64,000 nucleotides of DNA from NCBI GenBank assembly GCA_030533445.1, contig CM060078.1, forward strand, positions 25,235,091 to 25,299,090, read 5' to 3'. The notes under the pieces were generated by a model that worked only from the letters and a program-made list of their open reading frames with translations, made no database searches and was not told where the DNA came from. Source of the DNA: Cyprinodon diabolis. Lineage: Eukaryota; Chordata; Actinopteri; Cyprinodontiformes; Cyprinodontidae. Both the position numbers and the translations under genes were made by a program. Shown piece by piece: positions 1 through 9,700 of this stretch (positions within the stretch are counted from its first letter, which is position 1; each line of letters begins with the position of its first letter).

Positions 1-161
1 CAGTCGCATTGCAGCTGTAAAACCTGTAGGTTCCCACTCTACTGGCTTTTGACTTTTTTCGAAAAATGTCATTGCCAAACAGGCCGAGGTGGGAGATGTG
101 GATCCATCAATTCCTCTATATGTTGTGTATTCGTTCTTATCTTCTTTCTTATCTCCGTCAG

Positions 162-2749
162 ATTGATCCCAGCGCGGCCTGCTCAGTGACCAGCGCTCAG
201 ATTGAGCAGTGCTACAACAGGAACCAGCGTGGGGTCATGGAATTCTACACAGCCAAATACACGTACAGGCTGGACTTTTCGGGTAAGCTGAAATATTTTT
301 AAGGTAATACAGATAAGGATTTATTATGTTGTCATACATTTTCTCTTCTATAATAATTAAATCTGCGTTTCATCTCCAGTTATGCGACAGATTAATGTGA
401 CGACAGGAAAACAGAGACCAATTAAACGCTCCCTGCACTCTGCTACTGGCTTTAGGTGAGATTCAGTCCATAAAGGAGAAATCCTAAAATTTTCTCTGCT
501 CTTTTTTTATCAGCCAATCAAATATAATAGTTAGAAGTCACATAAGCAACATCTCCTGGCATCGGATGAACTTGTAAATTAAACCAGAGCTTGCAGTCAC
601 TGATCCTTAATTGTTGTCCTTTAAAAATATTCTGAGTAAAAAAGGATTTCTTACACATGGTATTTAAGAATAGATGAGATTATCTTCTTGAGTGAGGTTT
701 TCTAAGATCTTGTGCCACTAAATGCTATCTACCCTTGATTTGTTCTGTTAGGTTTATTTGTGATAATCTGGCCTTGCCTGTCCCCTGCCATTGGGAGAGA
801 ATCAATACGGATGAGCCCTACCAGGTAGGTTGAATTAAAAGAAGCAGACAGGAGGATGGAGGATAGAGAGCACTTAATACTTAACTATTAAAAAAAAAAA
901 ATAAAAAAAAGCTTTTATATGAAATGAAAATTGAAAGCAATAAACTTAAGAACCACTTGTACTTCAAAAAATTATTTTCAGACATTGATATCGGATTAAA
1001 TATCTGAAACATGTACATTAGTTGTCAGGGGATTTCAAAGACAGAAGATAAGGAATACAAATACATTTTTAAGGTGCTGTAAACACTCATGAGATACAAA
1101 ATTATTTTAAAGATTCACACCCTGTTCAGATGATTTTTGGAAGCAGTGATTCAATTCAGTTGTATAATCTGGTTTTATCATGATCTTAATGTTTGTTTTA
1201 TTTGATAGAAAATATGTAAATGTCAGTAAAACTAAATGGTGATTTTTGTTTCTACAGCTTATCCAGCTCGGCAGAGACACATATGAGTTTAAAGAAGTAG
1301 CCAGACTGTATGAGAGGACGATGGATCATCCCATAAAATCCATCCAGAGGATTCAGAATTTGGACCTATGGGAATTCTTCTGCAGGTAATCTGGTGTTTA
1401 GGGTACATTTTTCAAGTTATTCCTCAATTCCTCAAAGTTATCTTTAGTTTTGAAGACTGCAGATTTTAAGGCAATGTGGGGTCTAACAAAAAACAACAAT
1501 ACATTGTGTTTAGGGCTGGGTAAAAAAAATCGATTTTGAATCGATTCCTTTACATTTTTGCAAAATCGATGTCTAGGGAATGAGATTGATTAATTTTATA
1601 GTGACCTGCGTGACGTTCAATTTCAATAGGCAGGAAAGATGCACTCAAGATGACTTCAAGCCAGACAGCTGCAAATATACCCAATAGGTTGACTGAAGAC
1701 TTTAACAAATGGGGGCTGACCAGAAAACACCCTGTAGTTGTTACAGACAACGCTGCAAATATGGTTTGTGCAGTGGAGATAATGCAGCTCATGCATGTCT
1801 GCTGTGTCACGTCTGCTTGCTCGAGTGAGGCTTCACTTTTTCACTTTTCACAAACAAGTTCGCACTTTGTGTTTAATGTGACAGGAAAAAACAAAATACA
1901 TGAGCATTTTGAAACACAGTTGAACCACTTTCATTATTGTAAAAACAGATCGACTCGAAATAAATCGATTAAGAACTGTATGAATCAAAATCGAATCGAT
2001 TCAGGACTTTGACGAATGAATACCCAGCCCTAATTGTGTTAGAGTCAGAAGCAGATTCTGGATTAATGTGGCAAAAAATGAATAAAGCAGATCTTAATTT
2101 GGTGTTTGTTAATAAAATACAAACAAGGCAAAGTTCGGTTAGATCTTTGGAATCTGTAAATACACCACTATGCTCTGTGTTGTGTTTCTCCCCTAAGGAA
2201 GAAAACACAGTTGCGAAAAGTCAAGCGAACTCTGGATATTGAAGAACGAATGCTGTTTCATGGTACAGGACACAGCAACATACAAGCTATTTGTACGTTT
2301 AACTTTGACTGGCGTCTGACAGGGAGTCATGGTGATGTTTATGGCAAAGGTACATCCCTTTGTACTGATGCTTAAAAAACATTTTTGGTATTTGTTGGAT
2401 TTTAACCTTTTGTTTAACTATCCTTTCTACAGGAAGCTACTTCGCCCGGGATGCCAAGTATTCCAGTAAATTCTGCCATACGACGGGGAAACACAACACC
2501 ACCTTACAGAGGCACGGACTCGCTCCCCCTATATTTGCCAATGAGCCGCCCTATAAAACTATGTTCCTGGCCAGAGTGCTTGTTGGAGAATACACAGTGG
2601 GCCATCCTATGTACTGCAGGCCGCCCTCCAAAGATGCCAGCTTTACCAACTTTTATGACAGCTGTGTGGACGATATGGCGAACCCAAAGATATACGTTAT
2701 ATTCGACAGCAATCAGATCTACCCAGAGTATCTAATTGAGTTCTACTGA
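162..2749 (+). CDS. parp11: parp11, mono-ADP-ribosyltransferase (3' part, six exons)
   Basis: Exons, read from AG/GT sites with consistent phase: 162-282, 380-455, 752-824, 1258-1385, 2198-2349, 2433-2749 (TGA 2747-2749), giving 288 residues. The first two exons hold most of a WWE domain, which binds ADP-ribose polymers or ubiquitin-pathway partners. The last two hold the PARP catalytic domain. The H-Y-I triad of mono-ADP-ribosylating PARPs is visible: His in LFHGTG, Tyr in GSYFARDAKYSSKF, Ile in YPEYLIEF. The exon 4-5 junction reads LDLWEFFCRKK, a strong PARP11 signature. In mammals PARP11 acts at the nuclear envelope, shapes sperm heads and modifies beta-TrCP in interferon-receptor turnover; that role is family knowledge only. 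The upstream exon with the start and first WWE tryptophans is beyond the left edge. PARP12 is less likely, because no CCCH zinc-finger exons are seen, but these could lie outside the window. Confidence 0.86.
283..2197. other. parp11 introns between the first five visible exons
   Basis: AT-rich intron sequence. The 1386-2197 intron carries the hAT derivative listed separately. Apart from an A-rich run near 890-910, I see nothing else distinctive. Confidence 0.7.
1511..2032. mobile_element. hAT-type non-autonomous element with perfect 8-bp TSD
   Basis: The ends are inverted repeats starting TAGGGCTGGGT at 1511 and finishing ACCCAGCCCTA at 2032, with ATCGATT-rich subterminal repeats on both sides. 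The flanking octamer ATTGTGTT is identical at 1503-1510 and 2033-2040, the target duplication expected of hAT. The interior has a short + strand open stretch (about 1650-1800) reading VVVTDNAANMV, a motif of ZBED/hAT transposases, so this is an internally deleted copy of an autonomous element. It sits wholly inside a parp11 intron. Confidence 0.9.
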
Positions 2750-5700
2750 TGTTGAACTGTGGGAAAATCGATGAGTTGACATACAGAGTCAGCTGGTTGG
2801 AATAAGATGGAAGAAAATTAAGAGCCACATCCATTGAGTAACTGGAGCATTGGATGTTTCAAAGTGCCTTTGGAAAGTTATGAAAAGAGGGGAGGGAGAA
2901 TGGAGGCGAAATGCCGACCTGTTCAGCATTTTGGATCATATTTCCTTTTGCTTGTTAACCCGAAAAGTGGCTTCAGTTTGGAGATTTACGGCATTGTCTC
3001 AATTCTGGCTGCACCTCTTCTTTTGAGTCCACAGTGCCATGCATTTGCCTAATTATAATACCAAATACATGTTTTGTCTGTTTCAACAAGTTGTTACTTT
3101 GCACCATCAAACGACTGAGTACCTCCGGTTGTGGTCAGCGGTTTATATACAGTCCTTTTGACATTTATTTTGCCAAATTTAGTTGCGCTTTTGCTCATTT
3201 TACTTTAAAATTTCTTTTTGCTGGTTGGGATGATTATAGAGCATATCCCTTTAAAAAGTTAATAAGCGAACATTGGGTGCATCAATTTTATTTTATTGTG
3301 GATTTTCTCTAATTTTATAGACATAAATGTTATCTAACGCCACTTATTAGCAGATAACTTTATGTTAGATTACTTTATCTTTCCAGACCCAATGTAGGTG
3401 GGATTCCCTGCTAGGATTTCAAAATTTTTCTAAATATTAACCACCCACTCTAAAACTTAATGCAATAGATTTGAAAGTAAAAGTAAAAAAGAACCAGCAA
3501 AGCTGCAGCCTGCGACTGCAAGCATCCTGCTGATGATCTGATTGGTTGTCGGTGGTACAAGCACTTGTTTAAAAAGGTTGAGGACATAAGAAAGAAGAAA
3601 TATTCCACCTGATTGGGGATTTATGATGAACGCTTCAGATTTGGACGCAGTTTGGCTTTTAAATGTTCAGATATTCTTCAGGCTTATTAATTCCTTGTGG
3701 GCAAATCTTAAAAACTTGTTGCCATGGAAACTACACATTTAAAAACACACCATCCTTCCTAATCTATATTAAAGCTTTGTTTACATAAAACATGGTTTCC
3801 CTGCAACTTCCCATTGGTCATTAAGTCAAAATGTAGTCTAAGTGTAGAGAACATTATCAAATTATGCACCTGATTCTTTTTTGTTTTTAATTTCTTTGTT
3901 ATAAAATCATAACAACCTGGAAAAAAGGAATTTAAAACTAATGATTAAACAATCATTAGTAATGAGCGTATATAAACCTCTGACTGTGAGTGTAGCTCAG
4001 TGCCGTTCAGGAGGAAATAATCACAATGCCTGTGGAAAAACTTCACTTTAAAGATGTAGTGCACCACATCATGCCAGTGTTTATCAGCTACCAGACCCTC
4101 TTACCCATCTGTACTATTCCAGTGTGACCTTCTAATTACTTTCCTCATAATAAGCTTCTACCTCTGTTGTTTAAACCATTCGTCAGTGCACTTGTTACCC
4201 TTTCTATGAAAGGTTTTACTTCTAATCGTGTCACTTTGACGCAAAGTTCTAACGTTATGTTCGTCTGCAGTTCCTGTGTATCTTTGAGGTTTGGAGGATT
4301 GAATTTCAGTTTTATTAAAAAGAGTGTGCTGCCTAGGTCATTGCAAGGTCAACATCATATTAGAAATCCAAAAGGTTGAGCTTATAACTGACTGCACCTG
4401 AGGAAAACAAGTTACCCTTGCACCTGGACTCTAATTGATCTATCAAAAGTATTGCCGGCACATACAGTGCATTTCTCAAAAGAATTAGTTCACCTTAAAC
4501 CTCATTTTGGCACTTTACTGTCAACATATTGAATGCATTTTATGTGACAAACCAACACAAAGTGGTCAAGTATGCATCGGATTAGAAATCTGAAAGGTGT
4601 GGCATGCATTTGTACTCAGCTCAACTGTGTAGAAGCTTCTTCAGCTGCAAGTCTTTAGGTTGCCTCTACCAGATACTGCGATCTAGAGTCCAACTGGATA
4701 AAGAGTTAAAATTGAGAGCAGCTTTAAAGTTTCACCACCAATAGTTTTTTCCAAAACAATGTTAATCTCTCTTTGGGATTATGTTGTCCACTAACTGGAA
4801 GGTTTTTGTTGCCACTTTAAGGAAGAAATTAACGGCTTTCATGATTTTCCATAAAATCCAGTTTGATAAAAGAGTACAATTAATAACCACTTTGTTATTA
4901 TTATCATTTACCCACTGGGCATATTTGCTGCACCTCCAGAGTTTTTGAAAAAAGATTCAACAGGGCTGTCTTAACAAGTTAAAGCTTAGGAAATCATTTT
5001 CTAAACTAACTGCTTGGAAAAAGAAAAAGAAAACTCCAAAGCTTTATCCCTGATCTGTTTATTGTGCTGCTTGGCTCTCAATATGCTGTTTTTTCACTTA
5101 AAGTTGAAATTCTAATAATATTTACTAATCAGGGGAAAGCATTGGCTTTCTCTGAAGCTTATTTAGGAATATCAAATCACTCTGGAAGTATGAATACATG
5201 CCACACCTTTAACAACATTTGAAAACTATTTTTTTTCCAATTCACATTTATTCACTACTTTGTGTTGCTTCACCAAATTACATTCCTATAAAATATAAAG
5301 TCTGGTTGTATTAAAAAAAAGCTGTGAAAACGTTTGAGGAAAATAAATACTTCCTGGAGGCACTGTCTGCGCTGTAGTAAGTAATGTTGCTTAATATTGT
5401 AATATAGCTTTTGCTATGTGAACTTGTGGGATTATTTGAAAGGCTGTTTACGAGCTTTCAGCATAGATGATACAATCAGCAAGTATAAGAATGGACCATT
5501 TTAGCTTCCATTGTGTTCAGAAAAAAAGGCTGTTATTGTAGTTCAGATCTGATAGCTTTGAGTGTAAGAGTCGGGTTTGTGGAAAGCTATATGTTTCTGT
5601 GTGTATGTTCCACAATGTAATAAATTTTTCAGCACAGAATCATCAGGAAATATTTTATAATCTGCTGGTGGCGACTTGAGACCAAGATACTTTCTAGACA

Positions 5701-6735
5701 TTAACAGACTCGACTTTGCATAATTAATGTTTCTTCATTTCACCTTAAAAAAAGAAAGAAAACTTCACAGTGATACAAGGTAGATAACATCACAAGTTTT
5801 AAATAATGAATCTGGAAAAACAAAATAGAATGGAAGGAAGGTGTGAGAAAAAAGGAGACAAAGGTTGAAGCAAAGGAAAAATTATAAGAAAGGAAAGAAT
5901 AGAGGTAGGATGGAAGAAAGACAGAAAACGGAGTATTCAGGAAAGGTACAAAGGACAAAATTAAGAAGTTTACAAAACGAGGGAGACTGAAGGGCATTTT
6001 ATTTAATATTCATATACAATTCAATTTGATTCAACAATAAAATAACTGTAAAGATATCAGCACATGAACTAAGGAAACACAAAGTGTTTTAAACCAAGAG
6101 ACTCAAATAAAAACAACAAAAATAAGAAAGTTAGGAAACAAATTAGCAATTGGTTTCTATTTTTAATTTGTTAATTTTTCTTTTTTTTTTTTTCTTTTTT
6201 TGTCCTGTCTGGCAACAATATTAACAACAATATTAATTGTCTTAATGCAATAAAGAGCCCAACAGATTTTATTCTCACAAGTGGAGCACTATCGCTTTCG
6301 CCATAGTGCCCTGCATGATTTACATATGTAAATAGTTTTATTATATTTTCTGTAGGGGATAGTTCATGCTATGTGGACATTACAAAAAAATTAAATAAAA
6401 AATGGAGAAAAGGTGAAACAAAGAGAGATATTGACAAAACTACATCAGCTTGCTTCATTAATATCTTTTTAACAGTGGGATAATAGCAGCTGGAATGCAT
6501 GCATGTTCTTTCTCCAAACTTATCCAGTTTTTTAAAAAAAACCCTTCAATCTAATAGGATCGAATAGGAATCCTGGTTTAACTTTGTGTTCTTAATTGAG
6601 CAAAGCCAGCCCATCTAAGAGGGAGTGGTTTAGTTTAAGAGGCAGAAACTCAAAGACCAGATTCAATAGTCATTAGTGTGACACAGAGACAGGTACAGCA
6701 GGTATTTTTATTGTTAACCTTAGTCAGTCAGCGCA
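2750..6735. other. parp11 3' flank and spacer to the paralogue
   Basis: No coding exon is visible. The parp11 3' UTR probably occupies the start; an AATAAA at 5619-5624 is one possible polyadenylation signal, but position alone does not prove it. A degraded Tc1-like copy occupies 4465-5365. A purine-rich stretch (about 5745-5995) and poly-T near 6180-6200 follow. I found no convincing interferon response element upstream of 6736. Confidence 0.5.
4465..5365. mobile_element. Degraded Tc1-like element
   Basis: It begins CAGTGC after a TA and ends GGCACTG, with long diverged inverted ends. The left end contains the run on ATGTGACAAACCAACACAAA and GGTGTGGCATGCATTTGTA; the right end contains the complementary run around 5190-5290. 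These match my memory of a common fish and frog Tc1-like family. The interior has no usable transposase frame. The right TA is mutated, so the 3' limit is approximate. Confidence 0.6.
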
Positions 6736-9700
6736 ATGTCTTCTTTAGGTGAAGTAGAAGATATGGACACCTGGGACACTCCATGGTATTGGTATTATCT
6801 GGAAGATTGTGGCAGTTGGCACAGGTTTGAGGTAAACCTTTATGTGTTCTATAGATCTTTATTATTTTGTAGTTGTATAATACTTTTGTTTCCTTCCCTT
6901 AGGATGAGCCCAGTAACCCTGTTAGGAGTGAGGACATAGAGAAATATTATCTGGTGGACCCGAAATCCTCCTTTAATTTAAATTCAGGGAGCTACAAAAT
7001 CAAAATAGATTTTTCAGGTATGTTTGAATCACTTTGCTCATACTCTTAGTTTTCTTTAGTTTGCTTTTCTTTCTTTTAGTCTTCAGTTCAATCAAAGTCA
7101 CCTGAAACTCTGTACAGGAATGCTGCAGACAGACCTCACCACAGGAAGGCACAGAAGAATCCAACGCCACTTTAATCTTGAGAATTGGTGTGAATTTGCC
7201 AGCATGTCCGGTCTACTACAGCGCTCCAAGTTCAGTATGATTTCTTACAAAGTGAAAGTGAAACCATTACTTTAACTGATGTTGCTCTGTCCTACAGCTG
7301 TTACTGTTCATGTTCACCGCCTATTTCCTGGGAACAATTTAATCCTACGGTTCCTTACCAGGTGAGGATAAAAACCAATTAAATGTTGCTTACATTTTTA
7401 GATAATGACATACAAGTCTGGTGATCTGTGACGGAGGCCATCAGAGTTTAATTTCCTTATATAATTTATTTTAAAGTATTATTTATAAATCTAAAAAAAA
7501 ATATCAGTTATATAAAACAAAAATACTGTTTTTTTTTGTTATTCTTATGCCTTTATTTCCTTTATTACTCTGCCTACACATGGTAACAGGATCCTTAGCT
7601 ACTATGCAAAAGACAGCTGTTGTTTGACTTCAGTCAAACAAGACTTCAGTGACTTACAGTAGAGTATTGGGTAAACAGACAGGTAAACAGACTTGATGGG
7701 TAGCTATTAGTGATGGGTTGATGAGGCGTCATGAAACGTTTCGACACATTACCAAACTGTATTGATACTGTGTCGATACTGTGTCACTGAATACTGACAC
7801 CTGCTGGACATTAAAAATCCCTACAGGCAACCTAGTTGACAGTCAACTGACACTGATTTGATGACCTATTATATACAGGTGCTGGTCATAAAATTAGAAT
7901 ATCATGAAAAAGTAGATTGATTTCAGTAATTCCATTTAAAAAGTGAAACTTGTATATTATATTCATACATTACATACAAACTCATATATTTCAGATGTTT
8001 ATTTTGTTTAATTTTGATGATTACAAATGACAACAAATGAAAATCTCAAATTCATCATATCAGAAAATTAGAATATTACTGAAGACCAATAAAAACAAAG
8101 GATTTATAGAAATGTTGGCCAACTGAAAAGTATGAACATGAAAAGTATGAGCATGTACAGCACTCAGTATTTAGTTGGGCCTCCTTTGGCCTGTATTACT
8201 GCAGCAATGCGGCGTGGCATGGAGTCGATCAGTCTGTGGCACTGCTCAGGTGTTATGATAGCCCAGGTTGCTCTAATAGTGGCTTTTAGCTCTTCTGAAT
8301 TGTTGGGTCTGGTGTATTGCATCTTCTTCTTCACAATACCCCATAGATTTTCTATGGGGTTAAGGTCAGGAGAGTTTGCTGGCCAATTAAGAACAGGGAT
8401 ACCATGGTCCTTCAACCAGGTACTGGTAGCTTTGGCACTGTGTGCAGGTGCCAAGTCCTGTTGGAAAATGAAATCTGCATCTCCAAAAAGTTGGTCAGCT
8501 GCAGGAAGCATGAAGTGCTCTAAAACTTCCTGGTATGTGGCTGCGTTGACCCTGGACCTCAGAAAACACAATGGACCAACACCAGCAGATGACATGGCAC
8601 CCCAAATCATCACTGACTGTGGAAACTTTACACTGGACTTCAAGCAACGTGGATGAAGTGCCTCTCTTCTTTTCCTCCAGACTCTGGGACCTTGATTTCC
8701 AAAGGAAATGCAAAATTTACTTTCATCAGAGAACATGACTTTGGACCACTCACCAGCAGTCCAGTCCTGTTTCTCTTTAGCCCAGGCAAGACGCTTCTGA
8801 CGCTGTCTGTGGTTCAAGAGTGGCTTGACACAAGGAATGCGACAGCAGAAACCCATGTCTTTCATACGTCTGTGTGTGGTGGTTCTTGAAGCACTCACTC
8901 CAGCTGCAGTCCACTCTTTGTGAATCTCCCCCACATTTTTGAATGGGTTTTGTTTCACAAACCTTGTACACTTTTTTCGACCACATCTTTTCCTTCCCTT
9001 CGCCTCTCTATTAATGTGCTTGGACACTGAGCTCTGTGAACAGCCAGCCTCTTTAGCGATGACCTTTTGTGTCTTGCCCTCCTTGTGCAAGGTGTCGATG
9101 GTCGTCTTTTGGACAACTGTCAAGTCAGCAGTCTTCCCCATGATTGTGTAGCCTATAGAACTAGACTGAAAGACCATTTAAAGACTTTTGCAGGTGGTTT
9201 GAGTTAATTAGCTGATTAGAGTGTGGCACCAGGGGCCATCAATTTTGAACCTTTTCACAATATTCTAATTTTCTGATATGATGAATTTGAGATTTTCATT
9301 TGTTGTCATTTGTAATCATCAAAATTAAACAAAATAAACATCTGAAATATATGAGTTTGTATGTAATGTATGAATATAATATACAAGTTTCACTTTTTAA
9401 ATGGAATTACTGAAATCAATCTACTTTTTCATGATATTCTAATTTTATGACCAGCACCTGTACACTAATATGATGCAATTCATTGTATGATGCATTGTAT
9501 TATTATTAAAACATATTTGATATTTTAGACACAGTCAATGAATAATGAGAACCTGCATCATAATTTAATAATCTCTAAGTAAACATGTAGTAAATGAAGA
9601 TGCTTGTTCACTGGTATTTTTGTTTACAATTTTTTATTCAAAAAAATAAGTTGTTGCAACGTTTTGAAATTCAGTCTGTTGCGCTTTTTTGATATTAGTT

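Noticed and set aside
66..302. A first exon of parp11 starting at the ATG at 66
   Set aside because: The stretch 66-161 lacks WWE sequence and an acceptor with polypyrimidine run precedes 162; the true first coding exon lies outside the window.
6640..6735. An interferon response element upstream of the parp11-like start
   Set aside because: Only a half-match (GAAACTCAAAG); no GAAANNGAAA spacing.
8132..9151. Several + strand open frames
   Set aside because: They are antisense to the Tc1-A transposase and lack any known domain; the minus-strand reading carries the DD34E motifs. The same holds at 32340-33386.
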